A program made the position numbers and the translations under genes. Shown here piece by piece: positions 1 to 7,915 of a stretch of DNA of 64,000 bases. The notes beneath the pieces were generated by a model. That model was not told where the DNA came from, did not search any database, and worked only from the letters and a program-made list of their open reading frames with translations. The stretch covers positions 221,682 to 285,681 of the forward strand of contig CANJLQ010000003.1 in assembly GCA_947475735.1 (NCBI GenBank), given 5' to 3'. Each line of letters opens with the position of its first letter. Positions within the stretch are counted from its first letter, which is position 1. The stretch is from Caulobacteraceae bacterium (GTDB taxonomy: Bacteria; Pseudomonadota; Alphaproteobacteria; Caulobacterales; Caulobacteraceae).

Positions 1-699
1 CCGCGCCAGATCCTCGGCCTGGAACAGCGCGCCGTCGCTCTCGACGACCAGCCCCTCCAGTTCCTGAGCCTCCAGCCGCGTCCCGGCATACAGCCGCCGC
101 ACATGGCTCAGAAAGCCGGGCGACAGGTTCTCCGCATTGGCCTCGGTCCCGCCCCGGCTGTCGACCAGACCTGGCTCGGCCATCAGCCGCCTCAGCGCCG
201 GCATCGGCCTTGGCGTCGTCGTCACCACCAGCCTCGGCGCCTCGCCCAGCCTCAGCCCGAACCTCAGGTTCGAGATCACCCGCTCGGGCTCGCGCCAGGC
301 GCAGAACTCGTCGGCCCAGGCCGCGTGGAACTGGGGCCCTCTCAGACTGTCCGGGTCCTCCGCCGAAAAGGCATAGGCCACGCTGTCGTTGTTCCAGACC
401 AGCCGCTTGCGCCCAGCCTCCCAGCGCGGCCGATCGATCGGAGCCGCGAGGGCCTTCACTCCGGACGGCCCCTCAACCATAACCTCGCGCACATCGTGCA
501 GCGCCGGCCCCACCAGGGCCAGCGTCAGCCCCCCGGTCTTCCTCGCCAGCTCATGCAGCCAGAAGGCCCCCGCGAAGGTCTTGCCCGCCCCCCGCCCCCC
601 CAGCATCAGCCAGGTGCGCCAGTCGCACGTCGGTGTCTTCTGATGCGGCGCCAGGACCGGATTGCCCGCCATCCAGGTCCGCACGTCCGTCTCGTCCAT
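1..699 (-). CDS. Phage/GTA-type large terminase, 3' end outside window
   Basis: Large terminase (DNA-packaging ATPase/nuclease) of the gene-transfer-agent or prophage head cluster; the frame is open to base 1, so the C-terminus, including the nuclease domain, lies outside the window. About 30 residues after the chosen ATG comes DWRTWLMLGGRGAGKT, with a Walker A motif, and later AAWADEFCAW, the Walker B/catalytic acid region. The start is uncertain: the ATG at 699 gives a short N-terminus, and an in-frame ATG at 798 would add 33 residues. The upstream small gene on the same strand overlaps it. A GTA origin is inferred from the alphaproteobacterial setting and the small-then-large terminase order; an ordinary prophage is not excluded. 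Confidence 0.75.
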   Translation of the reverse strand, partial: MDETDVRTWMAGNPVLAPHQKTPTCDWRTWLMLGGRGAGKTFAGAFWLHELARKTGGLTLALVGPALHDVREVMVEGPSGVKALAAPIDRPRWEAGRKRLVWNNDSVAYAFSAEDPDSLRGPQFHAAWADEFCAWREPERVISNLRFGLRLGEAPRLVVTTTPRPMPALRRLMAEPGLVDSRGGTEANAENLSPGFLSHVRRLYAGTRLEAQELEGLVVESDGALFQAEDLAR

Positions 700-1072
700 C
701 GTGGCCAGCCTGGCCTCGAACCTCGACCTGGGCGCGAAGGCGGTCGTACCGCTGCAGGGCTTCGGCGCGCAGGGCCTCCAGAACTCGGGGGTCGTCATCG
801 TCTCGCTTGCCCATCTCGTCCTCATGCTCGGCCGCCCCGCCGGCGGACCTCGGCTTCAGCGCCTCGACGGCCTTCACCGCCCGCGCCAGATTGGTGATCG
901 CCCGCACGTGCCGATCCGCCGCCACCGCGTCGTCCGTCGCGATCGTCTCGGCGATCAGCCGCGCCTCGGCCGCCTCGATCAGGCCTCTCAACACCATCAT
1001 CCGGCGCTGGGCCCAGTCGTCCGCGCCGGACCGGGTGTCTCCCGGGCTGTCCTGATATCCCGTCATGCCCAA
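551..1072 (-). CDS. Small terminase-like protein upstream of the large terminase
   Basis: A 173-residue frame whose first 120 residues are charged and helical (repeated Ala/Glu/Arg, a DDDDPRVLEALRAEALQRYD stretch), consistent with a small DNA-binding terminase subunit or GTA g1-like protein; no diagnostic motif is visible. The last 50 residues are Gly/Asp-rich and lie out of frame over clearly coding large-terminase sequence, so the true protein may end earlier or a frameshift may have removed its stop. Position directly upstream of the terminase is the main support for function. Confidence 0.5.
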   Translation of the reverse strand: MGMTGYQDSPGDTRSGADDWAQRRMMVLRGLIEAAEARLIAETIATDDAVAADRHVRAITNLARAVKAVEALKPRSAGGAAEHEDEMGKRDDDDPRVLEALRAEALQRYDRLRAQVEVRGQAGHDGRDGRADLDGGQSGPGAASEDTDVRLAHLADAGGAGGGQDLRGGLLAA

Positions 1073-1191
1073 ACTATAGCCGGCCAGCGTATGCGGGCGC
1101 GTTCAGGCCGCCTCGATTTCGAGGACGCTTGATTGGATTGGAGATTTTTCGGTCCGCTCGGATGATCCGCACGAACATCGAACGGCTCGCG

Positions 1192-1340
1192 TCAGGCGGC
1201 CCGGCCTTCGGCCCGGGCGTTCGGTCCGAGCGCGTCGATCATCGCCTCGAGCAGCTGAGCGATCTGGATCGGCTTGCCGATGTGGGCGTCCATCCCGCCC
1301 GCCCGGCATGCCTGAACCTGCTCGGGACGTTAGCCGTCAG
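1192..1340 (-). pseudogene. Decayed C-terminal tail of a receiver (REC) domain
   Basis: Read on the minus strand, bases 1340-1192 encode LTANV, then after a one-base slip EQVQACRAGGMDAHIGKPIQ followed by IAQLLEAMIDAL and a stop at 1192-1194. This matches the end of the receiver domain of the neighbouring hybrid kinase (ALTANVQPVQVEACHAAGMD and HVGKPIQVGEL). There is no start codon and no phospho-acceptor half. It looks like the leftover of a second hybrid kinase whose body was deleted or recombined with the response regulator just upstream. Confidence 0.6.
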
Positions 1341-1720
1341 TGCATGGTCATCGGCACCGGCCCAGCCAGCGCCCACCTTGCCCGCGTGATCAGGTCGTTA
1401 GGCAGGAAGGGCTTGGCCACATAGCCGATGCAGCCCAGTCCGACGGCCTTCCTGACGATCTTGCCATCGGTGTCCGCGCTGACCATCAGAACGGGTGGCT
1501 TGTTCTTCAGCCGCCCTATGGCTTCCAGCACCTCGAGCCCGCTCAGGCGCGGCATGTGCACATCCAGCAGCACCAGGCCGAACCGCTGGCGGCTCATGAG
1601 ATCCAGTGCCGCCTCTCCGTTCGACACCGCCGACACCTGAAACCCGGCCTGACTGAGCGCGACGTCCATCAGGTCGCGCGCCGCCTCATTGTCCTCGACC
1701 ACCATGACATGGACGTTCAT
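1337..1720 (-). CDS. Single-domain response regulator
   Basis: A 127-residue CheY-like receiver. VVEDNEAARD carries the acidic pocket, LVLLDVHMPRLSG the phospho-acceptor Asp, and YVAKPFLPNDL the conserved Lys-Pro. There is no output domain, so it probably acts by protein contact or as a phosphorelay step. Its start overlaps the stop of the upstream hybrid kinase (ATGA, 1717-1720), so the two are translationally coupled and probably work together. The C-terminus GPVPMTMH runs into the remnant receiver tail, so the last residues may have been altered by that rearrangement. Confidence 0.88.
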   Translation of the reverse strand: MNVHVMVVEDNEAARDLMDVALSQAGFQVSAVSNGEAALDLMSRQRFGLVLLDVHMPRLSGLEVLEAIGRLKNKPPVLMVSADTDGKIVRKAVGLGCIGYVAKPFLPNDLITRARWALAGPVPMTMH

Positions 1721-4700
1721 GCGGCCCGCTCCCCGGCGTTTTCGTCCATCGACCGCGATAGGGCCTGTGCCATGGTCGCGATCAGCTCGCCGACCTGAAT
1801 CGGTTTACCGACATGGGCGTCCATGCCCGCGGCGTGGCAGGCCTCGACCTGTACTGGCTGGACATTGGCCGTCAGGGCGATGACCGGCACACGACCCACA
1901 GCCCCCGGCAAGGCCCGGATCGCCCGCGTCGCGTCCATCCCGTCCATCACCGGCATATGCACGTCCATCAGGATCAGGTCGTGCGCGCCCTTCGCCGCCG
2001 CCTGCACGGCCTCGGCCCCGTTCTCCACGGTTTCCAGCTCGATGTCCCAACCCGCCAGAATGATCCGGACCAGCTCCCGGTTCGCCGGCGCGTCGTCGGC
2101 CATCAGGACCTTCAGACCGGCCGGCAGGTCGGACACGGCATCGGCCTCATCCGCGTCGCCCGCTTCCGCGACCGGCAGCGGCACCTCGAACCAGAAGGTC
2201 GAGCCCTCGCCGGGCCGGCTGTTCGCGCCGATCTCGCCACCCATCATCTCGACCAGCCGGCGACTGATCGCCAGCCCCAGCCCGGTGCCGCCATAGACCC
2301 GCGTGGTCGATGCGTCGGCCTGGGTGAACCGTTCGAACAGGGCGTCGATCTTCTCTGGCGAGATGCCGATCCCGCTGTCGCTCACGGCGACCCTCAGGCG
2401 TCCATCGATCCAGCGGCTTTCCAGTCGGACCTCGCCCGAAACTGTGAACTTCACCGCATTGGACAGGAAGTTCAGCAGAACCTGCCGGATCCGGCCCGCG
2501 TCGCCCATCAGCGCGGCAGGCAGGCCCCCATCTATGGCTAGCGTCAGCGTCAGCCCCTTGGCCGCGCACTGCGCCTCCACGATCGCCGCCGCGCCCCGCG
2601 CGGTCTCGGCCGGATCGAACGGTTGCGGATCCAGATCGACGGCCTCCGCCTCCAGCTTGGAGTAATCCAGAATGTCGTTGATGACCCCCAGCAGAGCCTC
2701 GCTCGCCGTCGCGATCCGGTCGGCATAGCGCCGCTCCGCGTCGGGCAGCGCCGGACTGTCCTTCAGCAGGCCCGAGAAGCCGATCACGCTGGTCAGGGGC
2801 GTCCTCAGCTCGTGGGACATGTTGGCCAGGAACTCGGACTTGGCCCGTGCGGCGTTCTCGGCCCCGTCGCGGGCGGCGATCAGTTCGTCTTCCAGCGCCT
2901 TGGTCGCCGTCACGTCACGGACGGCGTCGTGGAACTCGATGACCCGGCCGCTCTCGTCGCGGATCATGGTCGTGCGGGCCTCGAACCAGCGGGTCGTGTC
3001 GTTCAGCGTCAAGCCGCGATAGCGAAAGCCCTCGCGGGCGCTGGCCCCGTTTGTCCGCACCATCTCGCGGAAGGCTTCGGTCAGGGCCGGGACGTCCTCG
3101 GCATGGATCAGGCTGGTCACCGGCTTGCCCAGCAGGGACTCCGGGACCAGCCCCGTCGCCGCCTCGACGCTGGGCGACACATAGCGGATCAGTCCGTCGG
3201 TGCCGTAGGTCACGATGATGTCGCTGGCCCGGTCGGCCATCAGCCGATAGCGCGCCTCGCTGGCCGCCAGCGTCGCCTGGGCCCGCACCTGTTCGGTGAC
3301 GTCCTGGAAGACGCCGTACAGGGCCACCACCGCGCCGTCGCGGATGTCCGGGCGGCACTGCGAAACCACGATCCGTTCGTCGCCGTCGGCCCGGATCAGC
3401 CTCAGCCGGAACTCGCCGCCGACGCCGGTCTCGATGGCGCTGGCGCACCAGTCGCGCACGGCCTGGCGGTCGTCGGGATGATAGAAGGCGACGGCGTCGT
3501 CCAGGCTGGGATCGAACGTCTTCGGATCGACGCCGTGGATGCGATACACCTGGTCCGACCAGTGCACCTGTCCGGTCAGGACATCCAGCTTCCAAGACCC
3601 CAGCCCGGCCAGGTCCTCGGCCAGCTTCAGCGTCTCCAGCAGTTCCTGCTGCGCCTGCTCGCCGGCCTTGCGCCCGGTCACGTCCCGGACGAAGTCGTGG
3701 AACTCGGTCACCCGTCCCGTGTCGTCGCGAATGGCGCGCGGCGTGGCTTCCAGCCAGACCGACGTCCCATCGGCCTTCAGGGCCGGATACTCATAGCGGG
3801 GCGGCGACGCGCCCGGGCCGGCGGCCACATAGTCGATCAGCGTCTGGCGGATGACCTTCAGGTCCGCCTCGGGGATGATCCCCGTGCAGTCCTTGCCCAG
3901 CATGTCCGCGGGATCGCGCCCCAGGACGGCCTTGGCCGATGGCGAGACGTAGAGAAAACGCCCCTTGTCGTCGAACCGCGCCACGATGTCGGACGACGTC
4001 TCCGTCATCAGCCGGAACAGGGCCTCGCTGCGCTCGATCCGCTCCTGGGCCCGAACCGTCTCGGTGATGTCCTGGTAGACGCCGAACAGGGCCACCGGCG
4101 CTCCCGCCTCGTCATACTCCACGCTCGCCCGGGCCCGCGTGACCCGCTCTTCGCCGTGAACCGTCAGTCTCAGCCGGGTGTCATAGCCCTCGCCGGTCTG
4201 GATCGCCCGCTCGATCAGCCGCCAGATCTCGGCATAATCGCCCGGATGATACTGGGCCTCGGCGCTGTAGGCCTTCGGATCGACCGATCCGGGCTCAAGC
4301 CCGTGGATGCGATAGACCTCGTCGGACCAGGCTCTTTCGCCGGTCGCGATCTCGTATCGCCAGTGGCCGACCCCGGCCATGGTCTCGGCCATCTCCAGCA
4401 TGGCCGTGCGCTCGGCCTCCAACCGCCTCAGACGGCCGTGATCGATTTCCTGGCCGGCGATGCGCGCCAGCATCCTCAGGCTTTCCATCTGGGCGTCCGT
4501 GGGCGCCGCGCGGGGCTGGGTGTCGATCACGCAGACCGCCCCGTCCGACGCTCCGTCGGACGTCGTGATCAGGGCGCCGGCGTAGAATCGCACGCCCTCC
4601 TCGGTCACCAGCCGATTGGCGGCGAAGCGCCCATCCCGCGCCGCGTCCTCCACGACCAGGACAGTGCCCGGCTGGCCACCCGCCATATGGGCGCAGAAGC

Positions 4701-4896
4701 TCTCGTCGCGCGTCGTCTGATCAGGGCCATAGCCGCGTTTGGCGCGGAACCACTGACGGTCGTCTTCCAGGACGGTGATCAGGGCGATGGGCGCGTCGAA
4801 CATCGCCGCGGCCAGTTCGGTCAGCCGGTTGAACGCATCACTCTTGGGCACGCCTGATCCTCCGGCCAGGCGATCAGGGTTAATCCGCCAACCCAA
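1717..4896 (-). CDS. GAF-multi-PAS hybrid sensor histidine kinase
   Basis: A 1059-residue soluble hybrid kinase without membrane segments. In order: GAF domain (about 20-160), four PAS modules (about 165-275, 285-405, 410-525, 535-655; the first and third carry the PAS_3-type WSDEVYRIHG and WSDQVYRIHG signatures), dimerisation domain with the phospho-accepting His in FLANMSHELRTPL, HATPase with G boxes (GDAGRIRQVLLNFLSNAVKF, GGTGLGLAISRR), and a C-terminal receiver (MADDAPANRE, LILMDVHMPVMDG, HVGKPI). It is likely to sense a cytoplasmic cue and relay phosphate to the coupled single-domain regulator; the ligand is unknown. An in-frame GTG 15 codons downstream is an alternative start. Confidence 0.9.
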   Translation of the reverse strand: MGWRINPDRLAGGSGVPKSDAFNRLTELAAAMFDAPIALITVLEDDRQWFRAKRGYGPDQTTRDESFCAHMAGGQPGTVLVVEDAARDGRFAANRLVTEEGVRFYAGALITTSDGASDGAVCVIDTQPRAAPTDAQMESLRMLARIAGQEIDHGRLRRLEAERTAMLEMAETMAGVGHWRYEIATGERAWSDEVYRIHGLEPGSVDPKAYSAEAQYHPGDYAEIWRLIERAIQTGEGYDTRLRLTVHGEERVTRARASVEYDEAGAPVALFGVYQDITETVRAQERIERSEALFRLMTETSSDIVARFDDKGRFLYVSPSAKAVLGRDPADMLGKDCTGIIPEADLKVIRQTLIDYVAAGPGASPPRYEYPALKADGTSVWLEATPRAIRDDTGRVTEFHDFVRDVTGRKAGEQAQQELLETLKLAEDLAGLGSWKLDVLTGQVHWSDQVYRIHGVDPKTFDPSLDDAVAFYHPDDRQAVRDWCASAIETGVGGEFRLRLIRADGDERIVVSQCRPDIRDGAVVALYGVFQDVTEQVRAQATLAASEARYRLMADRASDIIVTYGTDGLIRYVSPSVEAATGLVPESLLGKPVTSLIHAEDVPALTEAFREMVRTNGASAREGFRYRGLTLNDTTRWFEARTTMIRDESGRVIEFHDAVRDVTATKALEDELIAARDGAENAARAKSEFLANMSHELRTPLTSVIGFSGLLKDSPALPDAERRYADRIATASEALLGVINDILDYSKLEAEAVDLDPQPFDPAETARGAAAIVEAQCAAKGLTLTLAIDGGLPAALMGDAGRIRQVLLNFLSNAVKFTVSGEVRLESRWIDGRLRVAVSDSGIGISPEKIDALFERFTQADASTTRVYGGTGLGLAISRRLVEMMGGEIGANSRPGEGSTFWFEVPLPVAEAGDADEADAVSDLPAGLKVLMADDAPANRELVRIILAGWDIELETVENGAEAVQAAAKGAHDLILMDVHMPVMDGMDATRAIRALPGAVGRVPVIALTANVQPVQVEACHAAGMDAHVGKPIQVGELIATMAQALSRSMDENAGERAA

Positions 4897-4920
4897 AGAA
4901 ACGGTTACTGTCCAGCGGTG

Positions 4921-5403
4921 TCAGATGCCCCGCTCGGCGATCCAGTCCGAGGCCTCGAAGTCCAGCGCGTCCTCAGGCTCGGCCAGTGTCTCTTCCGAGA
5001 TCGTCTGCCCCCGCACCGACACGCCCGCCCGGTGCACGCTCTCGGGGTCGCCCGACACCAGCGGATGCCAGTCCGCCAGTCCCCGCCCCTCATGCAGCCG
5101 GCGATAGGCGCAGGACTTCGGCATCCATTCCAGCGCCTCGATGTTCCACGGCGTCAGCTGGATGCAGTCCGGCACATGGACCTTGCGGTTCGCATAGTCC
5201 GAGCACCGGCAGGCGTCGCCGTCGAACAGCTTGCAGTGGACCTTGGTCGGGATCACCTCGCCGGTGTCCTCGTCCTCAAACCGGATCAGGCAGCACAGCC
5301 CGCACCCGTCGCACAGGCTCTCCCACTCCGCAGCGGTCATCTCCTCCAGACGCTTGGTCTGCCAGAAGGGGTTGGTGGCGGGGGGTTCAGGCTCTACATG
5401 CAC
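4921..5403 (-). CDS. YcgN/UPF0260 cysteine-cluster protein
   Basis: About 160 residues matching the YcgN/UPF0260 (COG2983) family, named for a cysteine cluster thought to bind metal. The family core FWQTKRLEEM-TAAEWESLCDGCGLCC is followed by further Cys in VHCKLFDGDACRCSDY, VPDCIQLTP and KSCAYR. The biochemical role is not established. A GTG at 5403 is chosen because family members begin shortly before the FWQ motif; ATGs at 5442 and 5472 give longer N-termini with no family resemblance. It is divergent from the ABC-F gene, and the shared start region is only about 40 bases. Confidence 0.82.
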   Translation of the reverse strand: MHVEPEPPATNPFWQTKRLEEMTAAEWESLCDGCGLCCLIRFEDEDTGEVIPTKVHCKLFDGDACRCSDYANRKVHVPDCIQLTPWNIEALEWMPKSCAYRRLHEGRGLADWHPLVSGDPESVHRAGVSVRGQTISEETLAEPEDALDFEASDWIAERGI

Positions 5404-5440
5404 GCCCTCCCCATACCTGCCTCGCCGCCCGAAAGCACCC

Positions 5441-7261
5441 ATGGCCGCCCGCCCCCCTCTCATCGCGCTCAAGGACGTCCGCCTGCAGGACGGTCAGCGC
5501 CCCCTGTTCGAGGGCGTCGACCTGGCCATCGAGCCGCGCACCCGCTCCTGCCTCGTCGGCCGCAACGGCGCGGGCAAGTCGACCCTGATGAAGCTGGTCA
5601 TGGGTCTGATCGAGCCCGACAGCGGCGACCGCTCCGTCCAGGCCGGCACCCGCTTCGCCTATGTGCCCCAGGAGCCGCTGATCGTCGGCGAGACCCTGCT
5701 CGACTACGCCACCTCAGGAGGGGCCGAGCCCTGGATGGCCGAGGCCTGGCTGACCACCTTCGGCATGGATCCGCACAAGTCCGCCAAGGGCCTGTCCGGC
5801 GGCGAAACCCGCCGGGCCGCGCTCGCCAAGGCCTTCGCCGAGGAGCCCGACCTGCTGCTGCTGGACGAGCCGACCAACCACATGGACATCCTGGCCATCG
5901 AGCTCCTGGAAAAGGAGATCATCGCCGCCAAGTGCGCCGCCCTGATCGTCAGCCACGACCGCGCCTTCCTGAACCGCGTCACCCAGTCCTGTCACTGGCT
6001 GGAACACCGCAAGGTCCGCACACTGAACAAGGGCTTCGACGCCTTCGACGACTGGGCCGCCAAGGTCCAGGAAGAGGAGGCTGAGAGCCTTCGCCGCCTG
6101 AACAAGCGCATCGAGGCCGAGACCTACACCTTCTACCGCTCCATCACCGCCCAGCGGACCCGCAACGAAGGCCGCGCCCGCGCGCTGGAGGCCATGCGTC
6201 AGGACCGCGCGCTCCGGGTCAAGGACATCCCCCGCGAGATCCACCTCGGCGTCGATTCCGGCGTCACCTCCGGCAAGCTGGTCGCCGACCTCAAGGGCGT
6301 ATCCAAGAGCTTCGGCGACCGGACCGTCATCAAGCCCTTCACCACCCGCGTCATCCGCGGCGACCGTCTGGCCATCGTCGGCCCGAACGGTGCGGGCAAG
6401 ACGACGCTGGTCAAGATCCTGCTGGGCGAACTCGCCCCCGACGAGGGCACGGTCAAGCTCGGCGCCAACCTCGAGCCCGTCTATCTCGACCAGTCCCGCG
6501 AGGGCCTGAAGTCCGATATGACCCTGTGGGACGCCCTGACCCCCGGCGGCGGCGACTCGATCCTGGTGCGCGGCGTTTCGAAACACGTCGCCGCCTACGC
6601 CAAGGATTTCCTGTTCCAGGAGGGCCAGCTGCGCCAGCCGATCTCGACCCTGTCGGGCGGCGAGCGCAATCGCCTTCTGCTGGCCCGCGCCCTGGCCAAG
6701 CCCGCCAACATGCTGGTGCTGGACGAGCCGACCAACGACCTCGACATGGAAACGCTCGACAAGCTCGAGGAGCTGCTGGAGCAGTACGACGGCACCCTGA
6801 TCCTGGTCAGCCACGACCGCGACTTCGTCGATCGCCTGGCCACCTCGACCATCGGCATGAACGGCCGCGGCGACATCGTCGAAACCCCCGGCGGCTGGAC
6901 CGACTTCATCGCCCAGAACCCGGGCTTCCTCTCTCCCCCCCCTGGGGGGAGCATGGCGACGAAGTCGCCGGTGGGGGGCAAGTCCGAGCCAGCTCCGACA
7001 CCCGCTCCGGCAACCAAGCCCGGCAAGCTGTCTTTCAAGGACCAGCACCGCCTCAAGGAACTGGACGCCCTGATCGCCGCCCTGCCCGCCGACATCGCCG
7101 CCCACGAGGCGCGCCTGGCGGACGTGAACTTCTACAGCCGCGACCCCTCCGGCTTCGACGCCACCATGAAGGCGCTCGACGCCGCCCGCGCCAAACTGGA
7201 GGCCGCCGAGGAGGAATGGCTGGAGCTCGAGGCCAAGCGCGAGGCTCTCGTCTCCGGCTGA
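5441..7261 (+). CDS. ABC-F family ATPase (Uup-like)
   Basis: A 606-residue protein with two ABC nucleotide-binding domains and no membrane segments, the arrangement of ABC-F ribosome-associated or DNA-linked ATPases such as Uup. The first domain has VGRNGAGKST, LSGGETRRAALA and LLLLDEPTNHMD; the second has VGPNGAGKTT, LSGGERNRLLLA and MLVLDEPTNDLD. A linker lies between them and a coiled-coil Uup-type C-terminal domain (about 540-606) follows. The linker before that C-terminal domain (about residues 497-520, LSPPPGGSMATKSPVGGKSE) is encoded by a palindromic repeat inserted in frame. The start ATG at 5441 directly precedes the conserved first strand. It likely acts in translation or stalled-ribosome handling. 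Confidence 0.9.
   Translation: MAARPPLIALKDVRLQDGQRPLFEGVDLAIEPRTRSCLVGRNGAGKSTLMKLVMGLIEPDSGDRSVQAGTRFAYVPQEPLIVGETLLDYATSGGAEPWMAEAWLTTFGMDPHKSAKGLSGGETRRAALAKAFAEEPDLLLLDEPTNHMDILAIELLEKEIIAAKCAALIVSHDRAFLNRVTQSCHWLEHRKVRTLNKGFDAFDDWAAKVQEEEAESLRRLNKRIEAETYTFYRSITAQRTRNEGRARALEAMRQDRALRVKDIPREIHLGVDSGVTSGKLVADLKGVSKSFGDRTVIKPFTTRVIRGDRLAIVGPNGAGKTTLVKILLGELAPDEGTVKLGANLEPVYLDQSREGLKSDMTLWDALTPGGGDSILVRGVSKHVAAYAKDFLFQEGQLRQPISTLSGGERNRLLLARALAKPANMLVLDEPTNDLDMETLDKLEELLEQYDGTLILVSHDRDFVDRLATSTIGMNGRGDIVETPGGWTDFIAQNPGFLSPPPGGSMATKSPVGGKSEPAPTPAPATKPGKLSFKDQHRLKELDALIAALPADIAAHEARLADVNFYSRDPSGFDATMKALDAARAKLEAAEEEWLELEAKREALVSG
6931..6979 (+). repeat. REP-like palindrome inserted in frame in the ABC-F gene
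   Basis: A C-rich/G-rich hairpin (6931-6951) is followed by a second hairpin GGCGAC-gaa-GTCGCC (6955-6969) and a GGTGGGGGG tail. This is the order seen in intergenic repeats at 8962, 9387, 13025 and 25974. Here it lies inside a coding frame, in a domain linker, and keeps the frame open. Confidence 0.65.
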
Positions 7262-7915
7262 CCGGATTCTGTGGACAAGCCAAATCCCTGATCCGCAATC
7301 GCGAATCTGGTCCGTCCACTGATATTCACAGGGTTGTCCACTGGACCCCGGGCCATGTTGCACAGCGGGGCTAAATCGGGCGCTTGCCGTCTACCGGATT
7401 TGGCGCGAACGTCAACAGGCCGAGGGACACGGCGGCGCGGAAATCCGGTGAGAGCCGGAACTTCAAGCGGGTCGGTCCGGCTCTCTGACCAAGGGTTCCA
7501 AGCCACTTCGGTGGACGCGGAAATCCCGGGCAGGGCCCAGGCCCCAGACCTTTAGCGTTTCGGCGCGGGGTGGACGGGAACCAGGCCGGGATCGGTGGAC
7601 GACGCCAGGGTCAAAAGCCCGAAGCGAAACGCCACGGAGCAGGAGCCGCAAGGATACAGCCGACCGTCGCCGGGTTCGCCCGCCGGCGCTGACGCCAGGG
7701 TCCGACACCTCAACGGCCAAGTCCCAACCCGGACTTGGCGAGGGGACGCGAGTACCGGTTCGACCGGGCTTTCGTCCCCTCGCTCAATTCTGGAGTGGGC
7801 TAACGCTCGCGGCGCGGCCGCTCGCTGCTTGAGCCCGAGTGGAGTGGGTTTGCGCTCGAGGCCCTGCGGCGTCGCTCCGCTTCCCATCTTTTCCGGCACA
7901 GCCTAGGGTCTGGCC
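7262..7915. other. Gene-free 654-bp stretch rich in inverted repeats
   Basis: No frame here resembles a protein. Perfect inverted arms are spread across it: GTGGACAA (7271) with TTGTCCAC (7334); CCGGATTT (7394) with AAATCCGG (7441); AGAGCCGGA (7451) with TCCGGCTCT (7476); and two more arms at 7716-7781. Two imperfect direct repeats beginning GGAGTGGG and continuing with GCTCG (about 7792 and 7847) precede the ABC importer gene. It could be a repeat nest, a long structured leader or a non-coding RNA. No TPP, cobalamin or other riboswitch signature that I know is present. Confidence 0.6.
7716..7781 (+). other. Compact multi-hairpin element, possible structured RNA
   Basis: GCCAAGTCC (7716-7724) pairs with GGACTTGGC (7731-7739) across a 6-nt loop. 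GAGGGGACG (7740-7748) pairs with CGTCCCCTC (7773-7781) and encloses a small CCGG-ttcga-CCGG hairpin (7755-7767). Two perfect 9-bp stems sit end to end, 135 bp upstream of the ABC substrate-binding gene. There is no U-run after it, so a simple terminator is unlikely. Confidence 0.45.

Noticed and set aside
2623..4857. Long open frame (744 codons) opposite the hybrid kinase
   Set aside because: It is antisense to a kinase with intact domains; its composition (Gln/Arg/Gly/His-rich) is the usual GC-rich shadow.
5714..7363. Long minus frame opposite the ABC-F gene
   Set aside because: Shadow of a complete ABC-F ATPase; no domain resemblance.
7334..7906. Several open frames of 70-115 codons in the repeat-rich gap
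   Set aside because: All run through inverted repeats, with Arg/Pro/Gly-rich sequence and no domain or ribosome-binding site.
7262..7915. Known riboswitch or tmRNA in the gap before the NMT1-type importer
   Set aside because: No TPP, cobalamin, SAM or FMN consensus blocks, and no tmRNA tag sequence (ANDNFA-like) were found; only generic hairpins.
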